NCBI RefSeq assembly: GCF_040182365.1
Contig: NZ_CP144460.1
Span: 3,348,001 to 3,412,000, forward strand
Source: Xanthomonas sp. 10-10
Lineage (GTDB): Bacteria; Pseudomonadota; Gammaproteobacteria; Xanthomonadales; Xanthomonadaceae
DNA length: 64,000 nt
Direction: 5' to 3'
This document shows, piece after piece, positions 17,122-26,264 of the stretch (the stretch's first letter is position 1; each line of letters opens with the position of its first letter). The position numbers and the translations under genes are program-made. The notes under the pieces are model-generated. The model saw only the letters and a list, made by a program, of their open reading frames with translations. It did not search any database and was not told the DNA's origin.

Positions 17122-17451
17122 ATGAACACTCCATCTCCCGACCTGCCCGCGCCGCTGACGCTTGCCCTTGAGGGCGAGATGACCATTCGCCGCGCTGCCG
17201 AACTCAAGCCGCTGTTGCAGCCGGCGTTGGCGCATCCGGGTGGCGTGCATCTGGATCTGGCGGCGGTGAGCGAAATCGACACCACCGGCCTGCAATTGTT
17301 GCTGGCCACCAAGCAGGCGATCCAGGCCGATGGACGGCCATTTTCGCTGACCGATTCCAGCCGTGCGGTAGTCGATGTGATCGAACTGCTCGGCCTGCTC
17401 GAAGCGCTGTATCCGCATGCGGTTGCCGGCCTCGGCGAACACATTCACTAA
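17122..17451 (+). CDS. STAS-domain protein of the chemosensory operon
   Basis: Protein of 109 residues, essentially a single STAS (anti-sigma-factor antagonist) fold: LALEGEMTIRRAAELKPLL, then VHLDLAAVSEIDTTGLQLLL. The place of the phosphorylated Ser in SpoIIAA-type DSSG is occupied by Thr in DTTG (residues 53-56). Small STAS proteins at the head of chemosensory operons are common, but their role is not settled; they may respond to a kinase or phosphatase. GAGG precedes the ATG by six bases. It is 18 bp upstream of cheA and likely the first gene of the operon. Confidence 0.82.
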   Translation: MNTPSPDLPAPLTLALEGEMTIRRAAELKPLLQPALAHPGGVHLDLAAVSEIDTTGLQLLLATKQAIQADGRPFSLTDSSRAVVDVIELLGLLEALYPHAVAGLGEHIH

Positions 17452-17469
17452 CGGACTGGTGACGCGCGC

Positions 17470-19488
17470 ATGGACATGAACCAACTGATGCAGACCTTCC
17501 TGGCCGAGAGCCGGGACCTGCTCGAAGACATGGAACGGCACCTGCTCGAAGCCGAGCGTGGCGCCTCCTCGCCGGATGCGGTCAATGCGATCTTCCGCGC
17601 CGCGCACACCATCAAGGGGTCGGGCGGTTTGTTCGATCTGCCGCAGCTGGTCGGCTTTACCCATGTGGTGGAAAGCGTGCTCGATCTGGTGCGCGAGGAC
17701 GCGCTCGTGTTGAGCTCGGAACTGATCGGGCTGCTGCTGGTGTGCTGCGATCATATCCACGCGTTGGTGGAGACCGCCGCCGACCCCAGCCATGCCGATG
17801 CCGATGCGCTGGCTGCCGAAGCCGAACCGCTGCTGGCGCAATTGCAGACCTACCTGCAAGGCAGCGCCTGCGGCGTCACCGCCGCCGCCATCCAGCACAG
17901 TACGCCCGAAAAACAGAGCGGTTACTGGCGCATCTCGCTCAAACTCTTCGCCGATGCCCTGCGCTTCGGCAACTCGCCGCTCAAGCTGATCCGCAATCTG
18001 CGTGGCCTGGGCTCGGTGGAATCGATCGGTACCGACTACAGCCAGTTGCCACGGTTTGAAGACCTCGACCCGGAAGCCAATTACCTCGGCTTCCAGATCC
18101 TGCTGCGCAGCGACGCCGACCGCGCCGCGATCGAAGACGTGTTCGAATTCGTCCGCGACGATTGCGACCTGGACATCGCCGCAGTGCCTGCACCGACCGA
18201 TGCCGCCACGCTGCTGGTCAGCGAGCCGGTGCTTGCCGCAACACCGGCCGGCGCGCTTGCGGCCGTGCCCAATGCGGCAAATGCCGCTTCGGCGCCGGCC
18301 CGCAATGCGCCTGACGCCGGCGGGCGCAACAACGATGCGCGCTCGATCCGCGTGGATGCCGACAAGCTCGATCGCATGATCGATCTGGTCGGCGAACTCA
18401 TCATTGCCGTGTCCAGCACCAACGCCAATGCACAGCGCACCGGCGATGCGCAACTGCTGGAATCGGCCTCGATCCTGGCCGGGCTGGTGGAAGAGGTCCG
18501 CGAAAGCGCCCTGCAGCTGCGCATGGTCAAGATCGGCGGCACATTCAGCCGCTTCCAGCGCGTGGTGCACGATGTGGCGCGCGAACTCGGCAAGGACATC
18601 GCGCTGGTCGTGGCCGGCGAAGACACCGAACTGGACAAGTCGGTGGTGGAAAAGATCGGCGACCCGCTGACCCACCTGGTGCGCAATGCGATGGACCACG
18701 GCATCGAGCCGGCGGACGTGCGCGTGGCGCGTGGCAAGCCCGCACGCGGCACGGTGGGCCTCAACGCGTATCACGACTCCGGCAGCATCGTCATCCAGAT
18801 CACCGACGACGGCGGCGGCTTGAACCGCGACCGCATCCTGGCCAAGGCGCTGGAACGCGGCCTGATCGAACCCGGCCGCCAGCTCAGCGACCGCGAAGTG
18901 TTCGCGATGATCTTCGAGCCGGGTTTTTCCACCGCCGAAAAGGTCACCAACCTGTCCGGCCGCGGCGTCGGCATGGACGTGGTCAAACGCAACATCACTG
19001 CGCTGCGCGGCACGGTCGAGATCGACAGCGCTGCCGGGCTGGGCACCACCATCTCGGTGCGCCTGCCGTTGACGCTGGCCATCATCAACGGCTTCCAGGT
19101 GGGCGTGGGCAAGTCCGTGTTCGTGGTGCCGCTGGATGTGGTGGAAGAGTGCGTGGAATTCACGCCCGACTACGCCAGCGACTACATCGACCTGCGCGGC
19201 AGCGTGCTGCCGTATGTGCGCCTGCGTGAACTGTTCGCGCTCGGCGGCAGGACGCCGGCGCGCGAAAGCATCGTGGTGATCCGCCAGGGCACGCAGCGCT
19301 TCGGCCTGGTCGTGGACACCTTGCTGGGCGAATGGCAGACGGTGATCAAACCGCTGTCCAAGGTCTTCGCACAGGTCAAGGGCATCAGTGGCTCCAGCAT
19401 CCTGGGCAGCGGCGATGTCGCGCTGATCCTGGATGTGCCCAGCCTGATTCAACAGTTGCATCCCAACCAGGACGCGTTGGCGGCCTGA
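17470..19488 (+). CDS. cheA: Chemotaxis histidine kinase CheA
   Basis: Protein of 672 residues. The P1 phosphotransfer domain has the acceptor His46 in [13 protein letters not shown] second domain at about residues 155-245 ([20 protein letters not shown] onward) corresponds to the middle domain of alternative CheA types. A linker rich in Ala (about 250-290) precedes the P3 dimerisation helices ([17 protein letters not shown]). The P4 kinase has the N-box [12 protein letters not shown]1 DDGGGLNRD and G2 [10 protein letters not shown]5 is CheW-like. There is no C-terminal receiver. It receives signals from the Mcp next door and passes phosphate to CheB and perhaps to the REC-EAL protein. Confidence 0.94.
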   Translation: MDMNQLMQTFLAESRDLLEDMERHLLEAERGASSPDAVNAIFRAAHTIKGSGGLFDLPQLVGFTHVVESVLDLVREDALVLSSELIGLLLVCCDHIHALVETAADPSHADADALAAEAEPLLAQLQTYLQGSACGVTAAAIQHSTPEKQSGYWRISLKLFADALRFGNSPLKLIRNLRGLGSVESIGTDYSQLPRFEDLDPEANYLGFQILLRSDADRAAIEDVFEFVRDDCDLDIAAVPAPTDAATLLVSEPVLAATPAGALAAVPNAANAASAPARNAPDAGGRNNDARSIRVDADKLDRMIDLVGELIIAVSSTNANAQRTGDAQLLESASILAGLVEEVRESALQLRMVKIGGTFSRFQRVVHDVARELGKDIALVVAGEDTELDKSVVEKIGDPLTHLVRNAMDHGIEPADVRVARGKPARGTVGLNAYHDSGSIVIQITDDGGGLNRDRILAKALERGLIEPGRQLSDREVFAMIFEPGFSTAEKVTNLSGRGVGMDVVKRNITALRGTVEIDSAAGLGTTISVRLPLTLAIINGFQVGVGKSVFVVPLDVVEECVEFTPDYASDYIDLRGSVLPYVRLRELFALGGRTPARESIVVIRQGTQRFGLVVDTLLGEWQTVIKPLSKVFAQVKGISGSSILGSGDVALILDVPSLIQQLHPNQDALAA

Positions 19489-19553
19489 GCGTTCGTCGTC
19501 CCGCTCCCACAACCCGCGTCGTTCGTTGTTACCTGACTCCAGGAATCATCGCC

Positions 19554-21701
19554 ATGTCACACCGTCTTCCGATCGCTACCCAGTTATGGTTCACCGCCGC
19601 GCTTGCGGTGGCCCTGCCCGTCCTCGTGATCGTCGCCGGCTTTGCGCTGACGCTGTCGCACGCGGCCCTGCTCGGCGCCAGCGTCGTGGCAGCACTCATC
19701 AGCGGCGCACTGCTGGTGTGGGCGATCCGCATCGCCGGCGGCGCGCTGGACCTGGCGACGACCACGCTGGACGCATTCTCGCGCGGCAATTTCGATGTCG
19801 CCCTGCCGCAGACACGCGACGAGCATGCCGGCGAGGTGCTGCGCGGCTTGCGCAAGCTGCAGGGCGGCATCCGCCACGTCAATGAAGAGATCAATCGCGT
19901 CTCGCGCGAACACGATGCCGGCGAAATCGATGCACGCATCGATGTGGCACGTTTCGACGGCGACTTCCGCACCATGGGCGAAGGCATCAATCGCATGGTC
20001 GCCAACCATATCGCGGTGAAGAAGCAGGCCATGGCCTGCGTGGCCGAATTCGCCCGCGGCAATTTTTCCGCCGAGCTGGAACGCCTGCCGGGCAAGAAGG
20101 CCTTCATCAACGAGGTGGTGGACCAGATCCGCGGCAACCTCACCGGCCTGGTCGCCGAGGTCAACCGCATGGCAGCCGAGCACGATGGCGGCGATATCGA
20201 CGTGGTCATCGACACGCAGCGCTTCACCGGCGATTTCCGTCGCATGGCCGAAGGCATCAATGCGATGGTGGCAGGGCATATCGCGGTCAAGAAGCAGGCC
20301 ATCGCCTGCGTGGCCGAGTTCGGTCGCGGCAACTTCACCGCACAACTGCCGCAGCTGCCGGGCAAGAAGCGCTTCATCAACGAGACCATCGACCAGGTGC
20401 GCGGCAACCTCACCGGACTGATCGCCGAGATCAACCACATGTCGGCCGAGCACGAAGCCGGCGATATCGACGTGATCATCGACAGCGCGCGCTTCGATGG
20501 CGACTTCCGCAGCATGGCGCTGGGCATCAACCAGATGGTCGGCGCGCATATCGCGGTCAAAAAGCTGGCGATGGGCGTGGTGGCCGAGTTCGGCCGTGGC
20601 AACTTCGATGCGCCGCTGGCGCCGCTGCCGGGCAAGAAGGCCTTCATCAACGACACCGTGGAACGGGCGCGCGGCAACCTGCGCAGCATTTCCGAAGTCA
20701 TCCAGGTGATGGGCGCGATGGCCGACGGCGACCTCACCCATACCGTGGAAGGCCGCTACGAAGGCGCGTTTGCCGACATGCAGCGCTACGTCAACACCAC
20801 CATGAGCCGGCTCACCGAGATCGTCGATGAGGTCAACCGCAACGCCGAGAACCTGGCCAGTGCCTCGGAAGAGGTCAGCGCCACCGCGCAGGCGCTGGCG
20901 CAGGCCGCCAGCGAACAGGCGGCCGGCGTGGAAGAAACCAGCGCCTCGCTGGAACAGATGACCGCCTCCATCGCGCAGAACACCGAGAACGCACGCGTCA
21001 CCGACAGCATGGCCGCCAAGGCCGCCAGCGAAGCGGCCGACGGTGGCGACACCGTGCGCGCCACCGTGGTGGCGATGAAGGACATCGCCAAGAAGATCGG
21101 CATCATCGACGACATCGCCTACCAGACCAACCTGCTGGCGCTCAATGCTGCGATCGAAGCGGCGCGCGCCGGCGAACACGGCAAGGGCTTTGCGGTGGTG
21201 GCCGCCGAAGTGCGCAAGCTGGCCGAGCGCAGCCAGATCGCCGCGCAGGAAATCGGCGAGGTGGCCGGCTCCAGCGTGGAACTGGCCGAAAGCGCCGGCC
21301 GTGTGCTCGGCGAGATGGTGCCCTCGATCCGCCGCACCTCCGACCTGGTGCAGGAAATCGCGGCAGCCTCCGAAGAACAGACCGCCGGGGTCAGCCAGAT
21401 CAATACCGCGGTGGGTCAGTTGAACCAGACCACGCAGTCGGCTGCCGCCAATGCCGAAGAACTGGCCGCCACCTCCGAGGAAATGAGCGCGCAGGCCGAG
21501 CAGCTGCAGCAATTGATGGGCTTCTTCCGCCTGGGCAATGGCGGGCGCGGCGCAGGCACCAAGAGCGGCCCACGCCGTGTCGTGCAGGCCAGCCACTCCG
21601 CGCCGACCAGCGCACCGCCACGCCGCACCAACGTGCGTCAGCTCGGCGTGGTGGCGGCAACCGCCGACACCATCGACGAATCGCAGTTCGCCAGCTTCTG
21701 A
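19554..21701 (+). CDS. mcp: Methyl-accepting chemotaxis protein with three tandem linker units
   Basis: Chemoreceptor of 715 residues. Two membrane helices (about 10-32 and 36-58) are joined by only a few residues, so there is no periplasmic sensor domain. Residues 120-389 hold three repeats of exactly 90 residues, each with DGDFRxMxxGIN, HIAVKK and a GRGNF segment, which look like paired HAMP modules. A further HAMP-like part ([15 protein letters not shown]) leads into the signalling domain, whose tip [20 protein letters not shown] is canonical. The tail ends QFASF without the WxxF-type tether. Input is probably cytoplasmic or membrane-borne. AGGA precedes the ATG. Confidence 0.92.
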   Translation: MSHRLPIATQLWFTAALAVALPVLVIVAGFALTLSHAALLGASVVAALISGALLVWAIRIAGGALDLATTTLDAFSRGNFDVALPQTRDEHAGEVLRGLRKLQGGIRHVNEEINRVSREHDAGEIDARIDVARFDGDFRTMGEGINRMVANHIAVKKQAMACVAEFARGNFSAELERLPGKKAFINEVVDQIRGNLTGLVAEVNRMAAEHDGGDIDVVIDTQRFTGDFRRMAEGINAMVAGHIAVKKQAIACVAEFGRGNFTAQLPQLPGKKRFINETIDQVRGNLTGLIAEINHMSAEHEAGDIDVIIDSARFDGDFRSMALGINQMVGAHIAVKKLAMGVVAEFGRGNFDAPLAPLPGKKAFINDTVERARGNLRSISEVIQVMGAMADGDLTHTVEGRYEGAFADMQRYVNTTMSRLTEIVDEVNRNAENLASASEEVSATAQALAQAASEQAAGVEETSASLEQMTASIAQNTENARVTDSMAAKAASEAADGGDTVRATVVAMKDIAKKIGIIDDIAYQTNLLALNAAIEAARAGEHGKGFAVVAAEVRKLAERSQIAAQEIGEVAGSSVELAESAGRVLGEMVPSIRRTSDLVQEIAAASEEQTAGVSQINTAVGQLNQTTQSAAANAEELAATSEEMSAQAEQLQQLMGFFRLGNGGRGAGTKSGPRRVVQASHSAPTSAPPRRTNVRQLGVVAATADTIDESQFASF
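19911..20720 (+). repeat. Three 270-bp in-frame tandem repeats in mcp
   Basis: Three units begin at 19911, 20181 and 20451, and a second landmark (CATATCGCGGT) recurs at 20007, 20277 and 20547. The period is exactly 270 bases (90 codons). DNA identity is high between units 1 and 2 and lower for unit 3. Confidence 0.85.
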
Positions 21702-21711
21702 GGAGCCGACG

Positions 21712-22221
21712 ATGCACGCGCACAGCACCAGCACCGCACCGTCGCCGACGGCACCGCAGCAGTACCTGACCTTTTTGTTGGCCGGGGAAATGTTCGGCCT
21801 GGGCATCCTGGGCATCAAGGAAATCATCGAATACCGCGTCCCCACCGACGTGCCGATGATGCCGGCGGCGCTACGCGGGGTGATCAACCTGCGCGGCGCG
21901 GTGGTGCCGGTGGTGGACCTGCAGCAGCGTTTCGGCCGCGATGCCAGCGCCATCACCAAGCGCAGCTGCATCGTGATCGTGGAGATCGCGCAGGGCGATG
22001 CACACCACGTGCTCGGCCTGCTGGTGGATGCGGTCAGCGAAGTGCTGGAGATCGCACCGGGTGACATCGTCCAGACGCCCAGCTTCGGCGCCGGCATCTC
22101 GCGCGATTTCATCCATGCCATGGGCAAGATCGGCGAGCGTTTCGTGATCCTGCTCGATGCCGATGCCGTACTGGGCCGCGATGCGCTCGCCCAGCTCCCC
22201 GCCGCCACGTTGGCGGCCTGA
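21712..22221 (+). CDS. cheW: Chemotaxis coupling protein CheW
   Basis: Protein of 169 residues, a CheW-like SH3 pair: YLTFLLAGEMFGLGILGIKEII near the start and GVINLRGAVVPVVDLQQRFG in the middle, the two signature strands of the family. It links the receptor tip to CheA in the polar array. AGGAG lies six bases before the ATG. It starts 10 bp after mcp. The His-rich start (MHAHSTSTAPSP) is an unstructured extension. Confidence 0.93.
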   Translation: MHAHSTSTAPSPTAPQQYLTFLLAGEMFGLGILGIKEIIEYRVPTDVPMMPAALRGVINLRGAVVPVVDLQQRFGRDASAITKRSCIVIVEIAQGDAHHVLGLLVDAVSEVLEIAPGDIVQTPSFGAGISRDFIHAMGKIGERFVILLDADAVLGRDALAQLPAATLAA

Positions 22222-22246
22222 CTGCCGCATGCACGCAAGGATTCCC

Positions 22247-23530
22247 ATGCGCCCCGCCCTCCTCTCCTGCAACTGCACGCTCACCGGCCCGGTGCTGGTG
22301 GTCGACGACAGCGTGGTGCAACGCGAGCACGCCATGGCCTTGTGTCGCCAGCTCGGCGCCAGCACGGTCGACGGCGCCGTCGATGGCCACGCCGCGTTGG
22401 CCTGGCTGGTCCACGCCACCGCGCCCTCGCTGTTGCTGATCGACCTGGAAATGCCGGGCATGGACGGCGTGCAACTGCTCGATGCGCTGGCGCGCGGCAA
22501 GCACAACGTGCCGGTGGTGGTGGTGTCGCAACGCGGCGGCGCGCTGATCGATGCGGTGATGCAGCTCAGCCGCAGCGCCGGCGTGCGTGTGTTGGGCGGC
22601 ATCGAGAAACCGATGAACCTGCAGGACCTGGCCACCGTGCTGGAGTGCGAACCCGAATCCAGCGCCAGCGTGCCGAGCTTCGTGCAAACGGCGATCTCGC
22701 CGTTGATGTCCAGCGGCGGCGCGGCGGCCTCGCGCCTGGACCGCGCGATGCGGCGCGGCGAAATCCGCGTGGCCTATCAACCCAAACTCGATCTGAAAGA
22801 TGGCCGCCTGCGCGGTGTGGAAGCGCTGGCGCGCTGGCGTCGTCCGCAAGGCGACATGATCGGGCCGGATCGCTTCATTCCGCTGGCAGAGCGCGAAGGC
22901 TTGATCCACGCCCTGACCCAGCAGGTGATCGACAAGGCGATTGCGCAACTGGTGGATTGGCGCAGCGAAGGTTTTCAGCTGAGCCTGGCGTTGAACCTGT
23001 CACCCCGGTTGCTCAGCGAAGAGGATTTTCTCGAACAACTGTGCGCCAAGCTCAGCGACAACGGACTGCGTCCGGCGGATCTGGTGCTGGAGCTGACCGA
23101 AAGCGCCATCGTGGAACCGGCCAATGCGCTGAGCATGCTTGCGCGCCTGCGCCTGCACGGTTTCGGGCTGTCCATCGACGATTACGGCACCGGCTTCTCG
23201 TCGCTGCAACGTCTGGCCAGCATCCCGTTCACCGAACTCAAGCTGGACCGCAGCTTCGTGCAGGCCGCGCATCGCAGCCGCAGCCAGCGTACGGTGCTCG
23301 AATCCACGCTGGAGCTGGCCCATCGCCTGGAACTGACGGCCGTGGCAGAAGGCGTGGAAACCCCGGACGATTGGCGCCTGCTGCGCGAGCTGGGCTGCGA
23401 TCTGGCGCAAGGCTATCTGATGGGGTCGCCGATGCCCGGGCCGATGCTGTCGGACTGGTGGCGCGAGCATGCCGTGCGTATCGCCCGATTGAGCGACACC
23501 ACGCTCAGCAGCGATGCGGATGTGGCCTGA
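22247..23530 (+). CDS. REC-EAL response regulator, probable c-di-GMP phosphodiesterase
   Basis: Protein of 427 residues. The N-terminal receiver (about 14-130) has VVDDSVV, phospho-acceptor Asp66 in LLIDLEMPGMDG and Lys in IEKP. The C-terminal EAL domain (about 160-410) keeps the catalytic and metal-binding segments: VEALARW, NLSPRLL, LELTES, DDYGTGFSSL, LKLDRSF and VAEGVETPDDW. It should therefore hydrolyse c-di-GMP when switched by phosphorylation. AAGGA sits before the ATG at 22247. Placed between cheW and cheR, it is a candidate output of CheA, linking receptor input to c-di-GMP levels (inference). Confidence 0.9.
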   Translation: MRPALLSCNCTLTGPVLVVDDSVVQREHAMALCRQLGASTVDGAVDGHAALAWLVHATAPSLLLIDLEMPGMDGVQLLDALARGKHNVPVVVVSQRGGALIDAVMQLSRSAGVRVLGGIEKPMNLQDLATVLECEPESSASVPSFVQTAISPLMSSGGAAASRLDRAMRRGEIRVAYQPKLDLKDGRLRGVEALARWRRPQGDMIGPDRFIPLAEREGLIHALTQQVIDKAIAQLVDWRSEGFQLSLALNLSPRLLSEEDFLEQLCAKLSDNGLRPADLVLELTESAIVEPANALSMLARLRLHGFGLSIDDYGTGFSSLQRLASIPFTELKLDRSFVQAAHRSRSQRTVLESTLELAHRLELTAVAEGVETPDDWRLLRELGCDLAQGYLMGSPMPGPMLSDWWREHAVRIARLSDTTLSSDADVA

Positions 23531-23534
23531 GCCG

Positions 23535-24341
23535 ATGAGTACCGCTACCGCCATCACCGAGCAGGAGTTCGGCCGCTTCCAGCGTTTCATCTTCGAAGCC
23601 GCCGGCATCAGCATTTCGTCAGGTAAAAAAGCCATGTTGTGCGGCCGCCTGGGCAAGCGCCTGCGCGAACATCAGTTCAGCAACTACACGCAGTATCTGC
23701 AGTTGCTGGAAAGCCGCCAGGACCGCGCGGAGATTCAGACCGCGATCGACCTGCTGACCACCAACGAAACCTATTTCTTCCGCGAGCCCAAGCACTTCGA
23801 GCTGCTGCGCAAACTGGCCGGCGAACATCGCGGCGGGCTGCCGTTCCGTTGCTGGAGCGCGGCCAGTTCCAGCGGCGAAGAGGCCTACAGCATGGCGATG
23901 GTGCTGGACGACACCTTGCAGGGGCGCCCGTTCGAGGTGGTCGGCACCGACATCAGCACGCGCGTGCTGGCCAAGGCGCGCACCGGGCATTACGCGCTGC
24001 AACGCATCGACGGCATTCCGCAGGCGTATCTCAAGCGCTACTGCCTGCGCGGCCAGGGCGAGTATGCCGGCACCTTGCTGGTGGAACGGCGCCTGCGCGA
24101 GCGGGTGCAGTTCGTGCACGCCAACCTCAACGCCGCGTTGCCTGCATTGGGGAGCTTCGATGCGATCTTCCTGCGCAACGTCATGATCTATTTCAATGGG
24201 CAGACCAAGCGCGAAGTCATCCTGCGCGTGCTCGCCACCCTCAAATCCGGCGGGCATTTCTGCATCGGCCATTCCGAGAGCCTGAGCGAACTCGACATCG
24301 ATCTGGTCCAGGTGGCACCCTCGATCTTCCGCAAGGCCTGA
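23535..24341 (+). CDS. cheR: Chemoreceptor methyltransferase CheR
   Basis: Protein of 268 residues that methylates glutamates of the receptor with S-adenosylmethionine. The N-terminal helical domain is followed by the methyltransferase fold with [27 protein letters not shown] and [10 protein letters not shown], all CheR signatures. The start at 23535 lies four bases after the stop of the REC-EAL gene, showing translational coupling; an upstream ATG at 23514 would overlap. It acts against CheB. Confidence 0.93.
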   Translation: MSTATAITEQEFGRFQRFIFEAAGISISSGKKAMLCGRLGKRLREHQFSNYTQYLQLLESRQDRAEIQTAIDLLTTNETYFFREPKHFELLRKLAGEHRGGLPFRCWSAASSSGEEAYSMAMVLDDTLQGRPFEVVGTDISTRVLAKARTGHYALQRIDGIPQAYLKRYCLRGQGEYAGTLLVERRLRERVQFVHANLNAALPALGSFDAIFLRNVMIYFNGQTKREVILRVLATLKSGGHFCIGHSESLSELDIDLVQVAPSIFRKA

Positions 24342-24355
24342 GCCAAGGATTCACT

Positions 24356-25477
24356 GTGTCCACAGCCTTCAACCGCCCTGCCGCCAGCCCTGGTGCCCGC
24401 ACCGATTCCATCAAGGCCATGGTCGTCGACGACTCGGCGGTGGTGCGCCAGGTATTGGTGGGTGTGCTCAACGACGCGGCCGACATCGAGGTCATCGCCA
24501 CCGCGGCCGATCCGCTGCTGGCGATCGAGAAGATGCGCAAGCAATGGCCGGACGTGATCGTGCTGGATGTGGAGATGCCGCGCATGGACGGCATCACCTT
24601 CCTGCGCAAGATCATGAGCGAGCGCCCCACCCCGGTGGTGATCTGTTCGACGCTCACCGAAAAAGGCGCGCGCGTCACCATGGATGCCCTGGCCGCCGGT
24701 GCGGTGGCGGTGGTGACCAAGCCGCGCCTGGGACTCAAGCAATTCCTGACCGATTCTGCCGACGAACTGGTCGCCACGGTGCGCAGCGCCGCACGCGCCA
24801 ACGTCAAGCGCCTGGCCGCACGCGTGGCCGCCGTGCCGCTGGAAGCGGAGGTCAAGCACACCGCCGACGTGATCCTCCCCGCGCAAAGCGGGCGTGCGCT
24901 GGCGCAGACCACCGAGCGCATCGTCGCGATCGGCACCTCGACCGGCGGCACCCAGGCGCTGGAAGAAGTGCTCACTGCCTTGCCGCGCGTGTGCCCCGGC
25001 ATCGTGATCGTGCAGCACATGCCGGAGAAATTCACCGCCGCCTTCGCCGCCCGCCTCAACGGCCTGTGCCAGATCGCAGTGAAGGAAGCGGCCAACAACG
25101 ACCGGGTGATGCCGGGGCGCGCGTTGATCGCGCCGGGCGGCAAACATCTGCTGCTACGCCGCAGCGGCGCGCAATATTTCGTCGAAGTGATGGAAGGCCC
25201 GCCGGTCAACCGGCACCGTCCGTCGGTGGATGTGCTGTTCCGCTCGGCCGCGCGTGCGGCCGGCAGCAATGCGCTGGGCATCATCATGACCGGCATGGGC
25301 GACGACGGCGCCGCCGGGCTGCTGGAAATGCGCCAGGCCGGCGCGCGCACGGTGGCGCAGGACGAACACACCAGCATCGTGTTCGGCATGCCCAAGGAAG
25401 CGATCAAACGCGGTGGTGCGGATCGCATCCTGCCGCTGGGTGCGATGGCGCGGGAGATCGTAACGCAGCTGCAGTAG
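24356..25477 (+). CDS. cheB: Chemoreceptor methylesterase CheB
   Basis: Protein of 373 residues. The receiver domain (about 20-140) has MVVDDSAVV, Asp71 in [11 protein letters not shown] and Lys in VTKPRLG. A linker of about 45 residues leads to the methylesterase domain with catalytic Ser in [12 protein letters not shown], His in VQHMPEKF and Asp in [11 protein letters not shown]. It demethylates or deamidates the receptor once phosphorylated by CheA. No ATG fits; the start is GTG at 24356 with AAGGA seven bases upstream. It is the last clear gene of the operon. Confidence 0.92.
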   Translation: MSTAFNRPAASPGARTDSIKAMVVDDSAVVRQVLVGVLNDAADIEVIATAADPLLAIEKMRKQWPDVIVLDVEMPRMDGITFLRKIMSERPTPVVICSTLTEKGARVTMDALAAGAVAVVTKPRLGLKQFLTDSADELVATVRSAARANVKRLAARVAAVPLEAEVKHTADVILPAQSGRALAQTTERIVAIGTSTGGTQALEEVLTALPRVCPGIVIVQHMPEKFTAAFAARLNGLCQIAVKEAANNDRVMPGRALIAPGGKHLLLRRSGAQYFVEVMEGPPVNRHRPSVDVLFRSAARAAGSNALGIIMTGMGDDGAAGLLEMRQAGARTVAQDEHTSIVFGMPKEAIKRGGADRILPLGAMAREIVTQLQ

Positions 25478-25751
25478 GCACCGCCTGCGGCGCCCAGGTA
25501 GCGTCGACCGCGGGCGTGCACAACGCGGCCCACGCCTGGCGCCTGGCGGCGCATTCAAGACCGCGATACACGCGGCAGTCCGGCGCCCGCCACGCGGGCC
25601 GGGTCTTCCGGCCACAGCCCGCGCTGCCGCTGCGTTGGCGTCCACGGCAGCCTAAAGATCCGCCGTTGCTGCCGCTAACCTGACTGAAGACCCAGCATTG
25701 CGCGGGTCACCCGAAGCGGCGGCATCGCCGTCCCGGGACCGGAGGTGCAAC

Positions 25752-26072
25752 ATGACGACGCGCGATCTTGACGATGGCCTGTTTATCGATCCGGTCAGTG
25801 TCGACTCGGTGATTGTCGACCCCGTCATCGCGGCAGGTGCCACCATCGGCTGTGCTGCATTGCTGGCACCCGCTGCCCGTGTGGTCGACGACGCGCACTG
25901 CGGCCAGCCACCGCTGCAACTGCTGCCGGCCGTGCATTGCCCGCAGGCAGAGCCCCGCCCCGACTGGGCACAGGCACGTGCAGCCTTGCTTGCACAGCCC
26001 GTTTCGCAACGCGCTGCAGGCGATGCGCGGGCGCGCGCGGAGTCTCCCCTTTCCCGTTCCCGCATGCACTAA
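25752..26072 (+). CDS. Small orphan protein downstream of cheB
   Basis: Predicted protein of 106 residues, not recognised. The first third is acidic and valine-rich (FIDPVSVDSVIVDPVI), then comes an alanine-rich stretch and a basic tail. There are three cysteines, no signal peptide and no clear membrane helix. The main support is an excellent ribosome-binding site (GGAGG six bases before the ATG) and the lack of any other gene here. Coding is likely but not proven. Confidence 0.5.
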   Translation: MTTRDLDDGLFIDPVSVDSVIVDPVIAAGATIGCAALLAPAARVVDDAHCGQPPLQLLPAVHCPQAEPRPDWAQARAALLAQPVSQRAAGDARARAESPLSRSRMH

Positions 26073-26264
26073 GCGCGGCAACGCCCCCTAGCGCGCAGTC
26101 GTCAGCCAGGTGTGGACGGCACGATCCAGTCGGTGCGTCCGCATGCCATCTGCCGCAGCGGGCACCGGCCGCGCCGGGCCGGCGGCGAGCGCAGCGGTTT
26201 TGTCGGCCGCACCACATCACCGTAAGCGTTCGACATGCGTGACCAGCGCAGGCGCCGCCAAGCC

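Noticed and set aside
17062-19512. 816-codon open frame on the minus strand opposite STAS and cheA
   Set aside because: Composition rich in His, Gln, Asp and Arg is typical of an antisense frame of a high-GC gene, and cheA on the other strand has all its motifs.
19911-20720. Regularly spaced 270-bp repeats considered as a CRISPR-like or satellite array
   Set aside because: They are in-frame parts of mcp with coding-type divergence and no spacers.
19584-22238. 884-codon open frame on the minus strand opposite mcp and cheW
   Set aside because: Its apparent internal repeats are the shadow of the mcp tandem units; no real domain or start signal.
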